NCBI GenBank assembly: GCA_000708835.1 | Contig: DF237358.1 | Location: 19,772-83,771 of the forward strand | Direction: 5' to 3' | Source: Klebsormidium nitens | Taxonomy: Eukaryota > Streptophyta > Klebsormidiophyceae > Klebsormidiales > Klebsormidiaceae | Length of the DNA stretch: 64,000 nt | Shown: one piece after another, positions 12,001-31,014 of the stretch | Layout of the letters: each line of letters starts with the position of its first letter | Position numbering within the stretch: the first letter of the stretch is position 1 | Position numbers and translations under genes: made by a program | The notes under the pieces: model-generated | Told to the model about the DNA's origin: nothing | The model's database searches: none | What the model saw: only the letters and a program-made list of their open reading frames with translations

Positions 12001-13498
12001 CATCTTGATTCTCGAGCCGAGCGGGAGGAAGCTTCAGAGCTTTACAAACTTCCTTCCCGACATGCTCGTGTAGATTAAAAGCTACTGCTCAAGTAAAATG
12101 CGTGTCAAACAAATGCATATCAATTTGACCTGACTGAAGAAACGAGTGAGACTCTTGTCTTTGAAAACCAGAGGCAACACAGGATGAAACTTCTGACGTA
12201 GTACTTGTAATCCGTATCAGGAAAAGGGGAAAGAAGGAAATGGAGTAGGGAAGAAGAGGGAAAGGATCTTCTGACACGAGTTGAAACCTCCTCAAAGCCA
12301 TCAAGACACATGCATTGGTACTGCCACTTTTCAGGACACTTGACAAACACACTGCTCAGTACAACTATTGTTGAGAAGCAATCTCCGGCTTTCAGGGAAC
12401 GGCACAGATTTCTGCTCGGTCATAAGGTCTTTATAAAAACAATCTGCAAATACTGGTGTCGACAGATTCGAGGGTCTTGAGCAGCTTTAGAAGCAATGAG
12501 ATCGCAACCATAAGGGAAGGCGCAACGTACAAGGAACAGACCAGCCCGTGACACCTCCAGGTACTTGCGTAGTCTCTGTCGGAACGACACCGCTGCAAAG
12601 ATGGCTGCGTCACTCTCTGGCCCATGTGGACTGGAGGGTTGAGGCAGGTCCATGCCAGCAGAGCTTGAAATCTGCAAAGAAACCACTGACATAAGTTCCT
12701 TCGCTTCTTAATTCCTTGAACACCCGTTTAAAAGTTCCAGGATGGTTCCACGTTGTTTTCAAACAGTTGGGGTTATGCTTACAATCAATTTCAAAAGGAA
12801 AATGAAGCATAGAGATGCAGGATGGGAACAAAAAGCTGGGAGTGTATAGTGGCGCTGGAACAGCCTGCTAGTCTCATGCCCTTTTCTTATTCCATCTCAT
12901 GGGCGTTTGTGGAGAAGTAGCATATAGACACATCTGTAAATTTTGGCATAGCAAACGACCATGCGTGAGCTAATAGCGAGCAAACCCGTTGTCAGATTCA
13001 AAGATAGGACCTGATGAGAGTATTGCAAGCCTCCCTAGCTTTGATTTAAGTTAGAAGGCCAATCCTTATCCAAGCAGAAACACCAATCTGCAACACAATA
13101 GGCACCGTCAAGGTTTGACAAAGGGCTGACGGAGATCCGCACCACTTGAGAGCTTTGTCACTTGCATCAAGCCAGTGTTTTAAAGTTTGATGAAATCTTT
13201 TCCAGGAGAAAAGCTATCATGACTTTCGTATTCAGCCCCTTCTGCATGGGGCTTGTTACAACCTCAACTGCCCTACCCTACTCTTTCGCACCACCGACTA
13301 CTCCCTGCTTGAGCACTTGGTGGGTTTGAAGCCACAAAAAGGGTGGTACAACTTGTAGGCAACTTCTTTCACCTGCTCAATCTCTGTAACGCGCTTCCTG
13401 TACAATGGACTGTCAGAGCTGCCAGCAACCCTTGGAGGTGCCCTCCCTTCTTCGGCGTCTGGGACTGCTAGCCTCAGGAAAGGGCCTGTAGCTGCCAT
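1..13498 (-). CDS. Slo/BK-type 6-TM potassium channel with two RCK domains (C-terminus off the left edge)
   Basis: Plasma-membrane K+ channel gated by voltage and a cytosolic RCK ring. Exons in transcript order: 13373-13498, 12555-12671, 11854-11973, 11316-11377, 10933-11041, 10568-10631, 10048-10217, 9458-9523, 9133-9169, 8760-8833, 8303-8383, 7739-7989, 6252-6456, 5619-5738, 4951-5193, 4323-4516, 3458-3914, 3000-3170, 2444-2656, 1482-1637, 816-1070, 1-60. All phases agree, giving about 1,117 residues so far. S1 lies in 11854-11973. S4 (10568-10631) carries arginine at every third position, five times ([14 protein letters not shown]). The filter is STIGYGD in 10048-10217. RCK1 starts with HVVLCGN (8760-8833) and RCK2 with HVVVCGP (3000-3170). 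A Pro/Ser/Arg-rich linker (3458-3914) joins them. There is no hydrophobic S0, and the place of the Slo1 calcium bowl (1482-1637) lacks the aspartate run. The first exon and start are less certain; an upstream exon is possible. Exon 3000-3170 uses a GC donor. Confidence 0.92.
2112..2400 (-). repeat. Two intronic copies of the 3-prime end of channel exon 2444-2656
   Basis: Immediately downstream of the true exon end (2444) the end of that exon recurs. Copy 1 occupies about 2281-2400 and still reads as a variant of the exon ([12 protein letters not shown] against [12 protein letters not shown]) followed by a GT donor at 2280. Copy 2 is a short remnant near 2112-2160 whose donor has decayed. Exon ends are spaced about 163 and 169 bp. 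These look like intronic tandem duplications rather than extra required exons, because the parent exon joins in phase to 1482-1637. Confidence 0.75.
2846..2999 (-). repeat. Degenerate tandem copy of the end of channel exon 3000-3170, ending in a GT donor
   Basis: The last part of exon 3000-3170, encoding [13 protein letters not shown] and DDVLPLREQ, is repeated 154 bp downstream. The copy is diverged and one base shorter around the IVIMDD codons. It ends in CAG followed by GTGAGC at 2845, whereas the intact exon ends in CAG followed by GCAAGC. Read-through from the intact exon into the copy reaches a stop, so the copy is not an in-frame extension. GGAACGGAAC-type repeats lie at both junctions. 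Confidence 0.75.
6676..7738 (-). repeat. Array of six clear and one degenerate copies of the end of channel exon 7739-7989
   Basis: After the true exon end at 7739, the segment encoding [20 protein letters not shown] and the following 20 or so codons recurs with exon-like ends at 7584, 7429, 7270, 7130, 6975 and 6820, plus an eroded copy near 6676. Spacing is 155, 155, 159, 140, 155 and 155 bp. All six clear copies keep a GT donor. None has an obvious acceptor at its 5-prime edge. Each unit carries intron sequence with GGAACGGAA motifs (plus-strand reading). The two copies nearest the exon keep the codons open; the more distal ones carry deletions. Confidence 0.88.
9795..9846. repeat. Exact 26-bp tandem duplication in a channel intron
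   Basis: Two perfect 26-bp units, 9795-9820 and 9821-9846, each beginning TCAAACTAGGCCCGC. They lie in the intron between exons 10048-10217 and 9458-9523. Confidence 0.9.
9961..10013. repeat. 10-bp microsatellite, ACAAGTGAAA-like, about five units
   Basis: Five near-perfect decamers ACAAGTGAAA with small variations. They sit about 35 bp downstream, on the minus strand, of the exon coding the selectivity filter. Confidence 0.9.
10290..10365 (-). repeat. Partial intronic copy of the S5/pore exon start
   Basis: The minus strand here reads CGCTATGCCTCCGGATAATG and continues with a diverged version of the intron end and first codons of exon 10048-10217. The corresponding point in the exon lies about 146 bp away. 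The copy has lost the intervening acceptor and stops resembling the exon before the pore, so it is a fragment rather than an alternative exon. Confidence 0.6.
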
Positions 13499-14351
13499 TC
13501 TCCGTGCTTGTTCCAACTGGCTAGCAATGCTGCACCACTTCAAAAGAAGAGAGGCAGAAGTAGCTGGTCAACTCGCAATATGATTCGTGGACACCTGTTG
13601 CGGTGCCTCCAAGCAACCCAGTCCTGACAATCTCTCTCCACCTTAGGATCTCTCGTCAGCTCTCAGAATTGACATCCACAATCTTTTGCGCACGTTTTTT
13701 CACGTTCAATCACCAGCTGATTCGAGCTCTCTGAGGCTTGAGCTCTGTGGCATGACTAACATGTGATCAGGGAATGATGTAATGAGTTGTGGTGAATTGT
13801 AGTACACTACTGGTAGTGTGTCATAGAATGTGGTGAGTTACATACATATGCAATTGTATCAGAGGAGTGCCGCAGATGGAATTAAGGCAGCCTGCCAGAG
13901 CCGCTGTCCTGAGAAGAGATGCACGGATCCTGATCAGTGCGCTGTCCTACCTAAAAAACGTGAACTTTAACCGTTCTGTGAGCTACTCCAAAAAGAGCTT
14001 CCTGAGGAGCTCGATCAGCGAGCTGAGCTCACACAGGCACGCACAGAACGACATTTTAGGGTTTCGAACTAGAGCCGGCTTAAGCGTTCCAGCAGTGTCC
14101 CCTTTCCCTATATATTGTGAGCCGTTCGATGAGTTCAAGCGACGGTTCGATGGGCTTGTTGTGGCGAATTACATCTTACAATCTAGCTTCATCTACGGTA
14201 CGATCGGATCCTGGTCAGAGTCGTGACAATTGACGGTTACAAAGCCTCTACCAATCGGTCCATCGTTTGTACAACTAGGGGCGACGACCCGTGCGTGCAT
14301 TGTGCATGATGAGGCTGGCCTGCGAAAGAAGAAACGAGCTGGCAAGCCACG
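13499..14351. other. Divergent intergenic region between channel and HPPK-DHPS genes
   Basis: This 853-bp stretch separates the starts of two oppositely oriented genes and presumably holds both promoters. A plus-strand open frame at 13867-14226 resembles nothing I know and is probably not a gene. No clear TATA box or conserved element was identified. Unseen 5-prime non-coding exons of either gene could lie here. Confidence 0.6.
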
Positions 14352-21796
<7,445 letters not shown>

Positions 21797-23323
21797 AGTG
21801 TTGTCCCATCTTGGTCTTCCGTTTTATCCAGCCTTTCGGTAGCGAAGAGGTTTAATTCATCATCAGCTACTCTTGATGCTCGATCATCAACACCTAGGTA
21901 TGACAACCGCTTGTCATGATGCTTGGCATGCTTGGTGCGGCAGTGATCTGTACGGTCCCGCATCAGTTGGGATGTAATGGGCCATTTGTGCTCCCCTAGC
22001 TGCGCGCAAGTGTCCAATTGCGTACCTACCAGCTTTCAAACTCAACAGGATCCCAATGTTGATTAGATGATCGCTTCAAGTTTGGCGCATTTGGAGGAGC
22101 TTCGATTGTCGAGCGCCCTGCTAAGATCATCATTCAATCGCGGTGCACATTGCGCAACATGCGCCGTGCATGTATCCCATAAACTAAGTTAGTAACCTTT
22201 TAAGGCTAAGATGCTTACGCACTAGGCATCACTAGGCGGTCGCTGAGCGGTTGGCAGCTCTATTCCATGCCACTGAGTACGTGACGGTCGTTAGATCGGT
22301 CACATGTATACGTACATACAAGTCACAACAATGCAAAGGAATGGTAGATCTCGCACGCTAATGGCCATTGAGGCCAGACTCATGATCTGCAAACATGTTT
22401 GAGATTCAGATTTCAAAATAATTTGCAATGATCTCATGCTTGCACATGAGCCCGCTGCGAATGGATTTCTACATCTCTAGGCTAGCTACACGCCCGTGTA
22501 TAACGTTGAACGTGGAAATACCGTTGTGATCGTGATGTTCCGCTATAGTAGCCAGGCTGAGTCCCGTTGCATCCCCTGTGATATTTAGGTAAGCTTCAGC
22601 TCAACTTTGCATGAAAGCTTCGATCAGCTCAAAAGTTGCCAGGTGGCAGATGCTCGAAGGACCGTACACATATCACGCCGCGGTTTTAGGCCCATACGTC
22701 AAACAGAGCTCAAAAACTTCATGATCTCATCAAACGGTTGCTTTGAGCTGCAACAGCCGTCCGATTGATGCAGCGGCCGCTTTCGACGGCCAACGTTTCG
22801 TCCCCCAGCCTACCATCATGACTTTCCCTCATCACCAGATAACCGTTGCACTTTTTTAGATTCTCCCGGGCAATTCCTCGGATCAAAATTCAGGTTTGAA
22901 GTGTTAATTTAATGATGTTTGGCGTTCCCGTTTGACGCTTGACACTATATGAAATCTGTGGTCGGTAGGTGCAAGCGAACGTGTTTTCGAGCGCTCGGGA
23001 AGCGCGCAAACCACAACAGCTCGAATCGTGCTGATTTGTGACCCGACGCTGTTGCAACTGTAACAGCTCGCAGCTCGGCGGAAGACTTTCAAAGTCACTT
23101 CTGAACTTTGAAGGGACAAGCTAGGACGCGCGGTGCGTCTCTCCTCCAGCTGGCTCGTTGCACGGTTGCCTCTCACAAGGGCATCTGGAGACCGCCATTT
23201 CTTTGCACGCATAAAGAGCTCTTGCATCTCCTTAGTGCGGATCCAGTTTTTCCTCTTCACGCGTCTGGCCTGCTTTGCATCTGAATCGAAAAGCAGGAAG
23301 CGCTCTCTCTTGAAGCGGCAATC
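21797..23323. other. Intergenic region between HPPK-DHPS and RHM
   Basis: About 1.5 kb between two genes on the same strand. It must hold the HPPK-DHPS 3-prime end and the RHM promoter. It has no open frame resembling a protein and scattered TGCATG/GCATGC-like words in its middle part. No TATA box or repeat was recognised. Confidence 0.6.
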
Positions 23324-26300
23324 ATGTCGTCGCAGTACGTGCCAAAAACCGTGTTGATCACTGGGGCAGCGGGGTTCATCGCTTCCCATGTTGCAAACAG
23401 GCTGGTCCGCAAGTAAGTTGCTAAAGCAATTTCGGTCTCAGAAGTGCCTCCTTCAATTTTAAGTGCTAGACCTGCACTGCAGCAATTTGCAGAGTAAATT
23501 GCCGTGCAGAGTACATGCCTCTTTAGATCTGCTTCTGCTGAAATAATCAGTGGTATGAGAAAGACATCAAGCACTGGATCTGTGAGAATCTGTCTCTGAC
23601 TTTCACGCCTTGGCTTCTGGTTGCTGAAAGGAATTCTTCCCCTGCAGGTACCCGGACTACAAGATCATTGTCCTAGACAAGTTGGACTACTGCTCTGACA
23701 TCAAGAATCTAAATCCCTCTCGAGGAAAGCCAAACTTCAAGTTTATCAAGGGAGACATCGGCAGCGCCGATCTGGTCAACTATGTTCTCATGTCAGAGAA
23801 CGTGGATACCATCATGCATTTTGCTGCACAGACGCACGTCGACAACTCCTTTGGAAACTCCTTCACCTTCACGCAGAACAACATCTACGGCACTCATGTG
23901 AGTCTGGCAATTTTGTCCTCAATCGGCGAGATCTCAATGTGCTCCTGCTTAGCTGATCAATTGCCTCTGGTTATATCAGTGGTGCATCCGCAACCCAGCT
24001 TGGATTGTAGAATGGTTAAGCAGTTCTTATTTTTTCCAAGTCAAATCATGAATATTGCGCCTCATTCCAATCCAATTCGTGCAGGTTCTTCTCGAGTCTT
24101 GCAAGCAGCTTGGAACCATCAAACGGTTCATCCACGTGAGCACGGATGAGGTTTATGGTGAGCCTCTCCTCTTTCAGAAGAAACTTCCAGTTTCCTCTGC
24201 AAATTCTGTTGGTGACAGCTGAAGCTTTAGATGTGTCAACCATGGATCTCATGTGCAGCATCATAAGTGCCTTTGCGGATGAAGAGTGGTGCACAAACCT
24301 AAAGTGATCAACTTGAGAGCAGAGGCTTAGTCGCAGAAAACAGTTTTCATTCTGACGAGTCTGGCTGTCCTTGCAGGCGAGACTGAAGCAGATGCTCAGG
24401 TTGGCAACCACGAAGCTTCTCAGCTCCTTCCAACCAACCCCTATTCTGCTACTAAGGCCGGCGCTGAGATGCTTGTCATGGCTTATGGCCATAGCTACAA
24501 ACTTCCCTTCATCACCACCCGGGGTAACAACGTGTATGGTGAGGAGAACCCTAACTTTCTGCAAGCATTAGGAGAAGGTCATTCTTGCTCTGCAACTCTA
24601 GTCGATGATTCTAACGTACTTTAGGATCTGGCTAAACTCTTTTATTGTTGAACTTGCCTCGTTTTCGGAAGATGAGACTTTGACCAATACAAGCCATTTG
24701 CTGCAGGTCCCAATCAGTTCCCTGAGAAGCTCATTCCCAAGTTCCTCCTCCTGGCCATGGCTGGCAAGCCGCTGCCAATCCACGGAGATGGCTGCAACGT
24801 GCGCAGCTACCTGTATTGCGAGGATGTTGCTGGTATGAATCTCTTAACCCCTTGTCACATCATACTTGATGGTCGTCTGAAGCTGCCTACTTTCTGAAGA
24901 TTGAATTTAGCAACGCTGTTTGATTTCAAATTCCCCTGACCAGAAGGTGGTGCACAACAGGAATTCCAGCAGAAACTATGAAATTCGCCGGAGTCCCATC
25001 AACTGATCAAAGGTTAACGCAGTGTTTTTCTTTGATGCATTCTAGATCAGGTTGGCTGCATTCGCTGAGCTTCACATGTGTCTGTCTGCTCTGAAAGGGT
25101 GGTATGTAAGCTTATGTTTCCTGGTTGCAGAGGCTTTTGAGTGCATCCTCCACAAGGGTGAGATTGGCCATGTGTACAACATCGGTACACAGAAGGAGCG
25201 CCGGGTGAAGGATGTCGCTGGAGGTAAGCTAGATGACAAGTTATCGGTTTATGCTCTGATTGGATTCAACTTGCTAAGAGGACACTCTCCCTGCTGCGCC
25301 CTTTACCGTCAAAGGTATCTGCCGTTTTTTCCTGCTCCCTGTGATTGATTTGACAGCTCCGTCAACACCTTACTGATGCTTTCCTTCTGTGATAGCTCCA
25401 CATAGGATCTGGTCTTAGTTCTACATCTTTGGTGCTGATTCTAGAATCTTGCACTAAATCCTCTCATTTTCCGCTGTCCAGACATCTGCAATTTGGTGGG
25501 CGTGGATTCGGAGAAGGTGGTTCACTTCGTGGAGAACCGGCCTTTCAATGATCAGCGGTACTTCCTGGACGACAAGAAGTTGAAGCAGCTAGGCTGGGAG
25601 GTGAGGTCCTCTGTGCCTGTCTGTTCTGCCTGAGACCTGGTGTTTCAAAGACATGTTCACTTTCCGGTCCTGAAACAGACACTTCCCATGAGAGTACCAC
25701 AGGTCTGTGGTTGCGTGATGCGTCATAGCTGGGAGGATATAGTTTCCTGTCTGAATACTGTCATGGCTGAGTCAATGTGTAGTGGCTAGTTGCCAAAGCT
25801 GCACTTATGGCTAACTGTGGTTTGTACTTGGCTTGTTGCCCAAACTGCGCCTATGGATAAGATTGATTTGTACTTATTCTCTTTCTCAAAGACAAGGGCA
25901 GAAGGAGCGCAGCATTAAGAGTGACTCTTCTTCTGTAAGTGTAGACAAGAGGGGCGCATGAGCCAAATATGCATTCAGGAATGCGTGATGATTCTGGAAT
26001 GCGAGATCCTGGAATGCAAATGATTTGACATGTACTCTTCCCAAGCATCGATTTTGAAGACGAGTTTTCGTGTCTGCCATCTCAGCCTTTGTGCTATGCG
26101 CTCATGCTAATTATTGAATTGACCCAGAATTTGACCAGAGGGGGCCCAGGGGGACCCAAAGTTTGTTTGTTGTGTCTATTTGCGAGAGTTTGCAAGGGTC
26201 CCTGCTCAGTTGCACGCATATATTTGGTTCGCTTGTTTTCTGCTTGTCATCATTTGAATAACGTCAAACTCAGCTGAATGTGTGACACGCATCCAATCAT

Positions 26301-29181
26301 GGAATAGAGGAGCGACAAATCCAGGTGCAGACCTTTCCTGAATCGACGAGTCACCTAAGCAGAGGTCACATCTTCTGTAGTTTTTACCCTGCAGGAGCGC
26401 ACCTCGTGGAAGGATGGCCTCCAGAAGACCATGGAGTGGTACCGCGACAACAAGGACTGGTGGGGTGATGTCTCTGGGGCGCTCGTTGCCCACCCTCGCC
26501 TTGGCGCAGGCGTCGGAAGCGCCTCCAGCAAGGACCTCAAGCTGGCCGTTGGAGTCGAGGAGGAGGAGAAGGCGGCCGGTGCCAGCAGCCCGCCCCCGAC
26601 CACGACTCCCAAAATGGTGCACCCTTCCATCACGCCCATCAGCGCCAAGGACAGCAACAAGCACCTCAAGTTCCTGATCTACGGCAGGTGAGCGTTGTGG
26701 GGGCTTGGCAGATGCGGGTGGTTCCGTTAATCTACCTAGATCAAGGGTGGTTCAATGATGGTGTTAGTTTTGGATAATCTGCATGATTGGAAGAAGTCTC
26801 ACTTGGCTGTGGCGATGGAGAGGAAGACAGGGTCTGGCTGAGGTGTCTTTGATCACTCGTGGAAGATATTGGTTGGGCTTGAAAGCGCGTGGCTAATAAG
26901 CTTGTGTTGAGGTCAGATATCAATGGCTTTGACTCGGGAGAAGTTTCTTACGGAAGTATGGTTAGTTCAAATCGAAGGACTACTCGGGCAGGCAGGCTGT
27001 ATCAGAGAGCTGCTGTGAGGCTATTTTATTGGTAACCGCATGTTGACTTGGAAACCGTTCCTCTCCCAGGACCGGCTGGATTGGTGGCCTCCTCGGCAAG
27101 ATGTGCGCAGAGTTGGGGATCGACTACGAGTATGGCGCCAACAGACTGGAGGACCGGAGGGGAGTCGAGGAGGACATTGAGCGCGTGAAGCCGACGCACG
27201 TTTTCAACGCCGCTGGGGTCACTGGCCGGCCAAACGTCGACTGGTGCGAGACGCACAGACCCGAGACCATCAGGGCCAACGTCGTTGGGGTGCTGACGCT
27301 CGCCGATGTCACGCGAGAGCACAACCTCAACCTGGTGAATTATGCCACCGGGTGCATCTTCGAGTACGACGACAAGCATCCCGAGGGTGAGGCGGCTAAG
27401 CTTCTCAGAGACCTGCAGCATTTGAAAGTGGTTGGAATGATGACAAGCTGTGATGTCACTGTCCTGTTTTGGACGATGTAGAGCAAGTGTGGCAGTCTCG
27501 TTGCTGGTTGTTGGAAACTGACAATCCGTCCTCCTTGTGCACTGCTCGGGTCACCTTTAGTCGGACAGACTGGTTGGTTGATCAAAGAGGAGATGCATCG
27601 TTGAATATTCGGAAGAGTTCAAATGCTGAACGCCTCACTACATCCTCTGTGTCAATGTCGAGCTCGAAGTACTCTTGTCTTTGTCTACATGGATGAAAGC
27701 ACGACCTGTACTTCGCATCTAAGCAAGCGCAGGATCCGTGTCACTTCTTGCGCAGGTTCGCATCCTCTTGCATACAATTGACGTTTGCAACCGATTGCAG
27801 GAAAGGGATCGCTGCGTTACATGAAAGGATCAGCTGTGGAGCAATGTCTTACCGGTCTCCGCTGCTTACCCTTGCAGGCAGCGGCATCGGCTTCAAGGAG
27901 GAGGATTTCGCCAACTTCCGGGGCAGCTTCTACTCCAACACCAAGGCCATGGTGGAGGAGCTCCTGCGTGAGTACGACAACGTGTGCACGCTGCGCGTCC
28001 GGATGCCCATCAGCATCGACCTCGCCAACCCCCGCAACTTCATCACCAAGATCGCGCGCTACGAGAAGGTCGTCAACATCCCCAACAGGTAAGCCAATGC
28101 TGCTGATTATGTGGGAATGGAGTCGTGCTAGGCCCTTGAAGCTCGGCACTTGTCCGGATTTTACTTCTCTGCCGGAGGGCGGGCTACCTGCCACTGGTGG
28201 AGCTTTTGAGTGCTATGCACAGACTGTCCATCTGCTGTCAGTTGGTTTTGATTTGGCGTCGCTGTGCCTGCTTCGACATTCTGTATCTTTTGGCGTCATT
28301 ATTTGCACGTGGCTTTTATTCTTTGTATCCTGAACTCTGCATCTGCATTGGAGCATTGTGGATTTTATCGCTCACCCTCAATGGACTCTGGTTCCGTTCT
28401 CCTGCTGTTCTGGTTCCATTCTGATTCCGTGTCTTGATGATCACTGCTAACATCCTCGAATCCTCTGCGCCATCCAGCATGACTGTCCTGGACGAGCTCC
28501 TCCCGCTCTCCATCGAGATGGCCAAGCGTGGCCTGACTGGCATCTGGAATTTCACCAACCCTGGCGTCATCAGCCACAACGAGGTGCTCCAGCTCTACAA
28601 GGAGTTCATCAAGCCCGACTTCTCCTGGAAGGTACGCGCACAAAGTGCTCAATTGGGTTCAAGACGTTCTTGCGCCTCTGAAGAGCCACCCGTTTACGTT
28701 GTCTCAAGCAAAGTCGTCCGATCTCTGTTGAGTGGTTGCTGATCAGTTATATGGAGGTTCGCGTTGTGAACAGAGCGTCTGATTGAAAGACAAAACCACT
28801 AAGGGTAAGACAACCGGGTAAGACTTCGTTTTCAGCCAATGCCTCAGTTATTGTCCCTGAGGCATAGGTTTCGTATCTGGAAATCGCAAAATGTTGCAGC
28901 CAGGCGATTCCACTGCCACAACAAATCTCTAAACGCCCCTTCTCCATCTGCCGCAGAACTTCACCCTCGAGGAGCAGGCCAAGGTCATCGTGGCTGCCCG
29001 GAGCAACAACGAGTTGGACATGTCCAAGATGAAGAAGGAGTTCCCCAGCCTCCTCGGGATCAAGGAGTCCCTGGTCAAGTACGTCTTCGAGCCCAACAAG
29101 AAGGCCCTTGAAGCGCAGAAGGCCAATGGAGGATCTCTGAACGTCGTCCCGCCTCCCACTCCTGACTTCAGCCGCAAGTAG
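23324..29181 (+). CDS. RHM: Trifunctional UDP-rhamnose synthase (UDP-glucose 4,6-dehydratase / 3,5-epimerase / 4-reductase)
   Basis: Cytosolic enzyme making UDP-L-rhamnose from UDP-glucose for cell-wall polysaccharides and glycosides. Twelve exons: 23324-23412, 23648-23897, 24085-24157, 24377-24538, 24707-24832, 25131-25223, 25482-25600, 26395-26687, 27070-27386, 27878-28088, 28478-28631, 28957-29181. All are in phase, giving 703 residues. The N-terminal dehydratase half has the NAD-binding GAAGFIA (14-20), the active-site STDEVYG (132-138) and YSATK (160-164). The C-terminal epimerase/reductase half has GRTGWIG (401-407) and catalytic YSNTK (526-530). The linker, rich in Glu, Ala, Ser and Pro (about 345-390), is longer than in land-plant RHMs, which run near 670 residues. 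The start is the ATG directly before the Rossmann motif. No intronic exon copies were seen. Confidence 0.97.
25784..25875. repeat. Imperfect 46-bp tandem repeat in an RHM intron
   Basis: Units 25784-25829 and 25830-25875 share the frame GGCT-GTTGCC-AA-CTGC, then TATGG and TTTGTACTT. They lie in the intron between exons 25482-25600 and 26395-26687 and contain no exon-derived sequence. Confidence 0.75.
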
Positions 29182-31014
29182 ATAACGGCTAACTCAGCCC
29201 AAGTAACTACTAGTAGCGCTGACATACTGCAGATTCCAAACCGTATCCGGGAACGGTGCCCTTGTGGCTTTCATGGTTCGTTCTAGGACTGTGTACGAGA
29301 ACCTTGTGGCTTTTAGGGTTCGTTCTAGGACTGTGTACGAGGTGACAGACAGGCTCTAGGCTACTTCTGCAGTATATCCTGGTTCCATCACAAGCTAGTC
29401 AATGTAGAAATAAGCGACGTGCGACCATTAGTATGTGGTCGTATTTATGCTAGAAAGTTTACAGAACCGTCCATTACGTAAAGCGCTGCCAAGAGTCTGG
29501 ATCCACCAGTATCCGCTAAACCGAGTTTGATCTTGATCGTTCGTACGAGCTCCATGACATGTAGTTGAGGTGTATCAATATTGGCCGGGTGTGGTCATTA
29601 TGATGCATTGCATGCGAGAAAAATGATCGTACGCACCAGCTTCGGATTTCTACATGTACGTGGTTAGTGGCAACAGTGACTTGGTGATTTGTCGAATCAG
29701 TTTAATAAGGATTCGTTGTTTGGGCGGCTTCATGCATTATGCATTGAATTAAGCCTGAAGGTCTAGTAGTTTAGTGTTCCATATGTTGTCCAGCATGTCT
29801 TCGTTTTATGGGCCCCAGTCACGTCACTGCATGCGCGTACCAAATGACTCATCATTCAGATTCACATTGAGAATGCCAGCTTGCAATTGCAGGCCGCTGC
29901 TGGGTCACTGTGATATATATATAGCACTGCAGGCAGGCTGAGCTGGCATGTCGCGGTGGGTAAGTTAATTGACGTTTCGCATGCAAGTCTTGAAGATATA
30001 TGGATCGAGTTATTTATCACGTATGTCACTCATGCACTAGCTCGATCTAGCTTATATATCTTTTGGCACTCAAAGTAAGCTAGCCTGGCAATGAATGATC
30101 GCATGCATCATCAGCTATGCAAAAGTGCATGAGTACGTGCAACCTTTATATGTCTTTTCATACACGGTGTAAAAAAGATATATACCGTATATCGCACTAG
30201 CCCGCCACCGGGCCGCGCGGCCACCATCCGATCACGTGCTTGCCACAATCTCACAGGCGAGCCCGACTTCCGAGTTGCCTGGCAAGTTAACTTAGCAATG
30301 AGTCAGATACAGGCGGTTAGTACGCATGCCGCAGGGCGCGCAGGCCAGCTGTGCAAAGGCCGGCCAAGATTGATTGGTAGTTCCAACGGTTGAGTCCTCA
30401 CTGTCACTTGGCGGCGACATGCCGCGCTTGCAGTTCATCGAACCTTTGCATGCTGGACGGCCGCACTGTCTTTGACACACATTATACTATCGGCACATGC
30501 TCGGCGATCGAGTTACATATTGATTAAGATGCTTCGATGCTCGTCGGGCAAAGGGCACTGCTCATTAGTCGAGCAGATGCAGTGCACCATTGACTCACTG
30601 CCACGTTGGGGGACTGAGCAGTCCGCCGGGCTATCCATGAGTAGGGCTCGCAACTTGTGTGTGCACTGAACTTTTAGCGGCAAGATGCTCCGCTTTCATT
30701 ACGTTAATCATGCTGTAAATCAAAAACTGATCGAGACGAGCGAGTCCTTTTCTACAACGCCCGGGAATCAAATAGAGTTGCTCGAAAGTTGAGTACTGGA
30801 GAGAAAACGTCATCCAGACGTGCACATGTATCAAACAATGTATGGATAAAGTCACAGCTGAGAAGGGACCCAATGCCCGCAACCCCCTCGCCTCAAGCTA
30901 ATAAGAACTCGCAAGTAAGCTTGTACTGTAATTAATTCGCAGGTTGTGCGCAAGAATATTTACGCTTTCGTACACCTGCACAATTCTTTCGTATTTTAAC
31001 AGCGGCAAATATTG
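29182..31014. other. Convergent intergenic region between RHM and WDR76-like genes
   Basis: About 1.8 kb between two gene 3-prime ends. It contains a 42-bp tandem duplication just after the RHM stop. The rest holds TATATA runs and many TGCATG, GCATGC and CTAGCT words. Open frames at 30292-30882 resemble no known protein. No RNA gene was recognised. Confidence 0.6.
29260..29341. repeat. 42-bp tandem duplication downstream of RHM, probably in its 3-prime UTR
   Basis: Two copies offset by 42 bp, sharing CCTTGTGGCTTT and TTCGTTCTAGGACTGTG. They differ only at a few positions around the central CATG/TAGG. They start about 80 bp after the RHM stop codon. Confidence 0.88.

Noticed and set aside
13867-14226. 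119-codon plus-strand open frame upstream of HPPK-DHPS
   Set aside because: No recognisable domain, no splice continuity with either neighbour and a composition typical of intergenic sequence.
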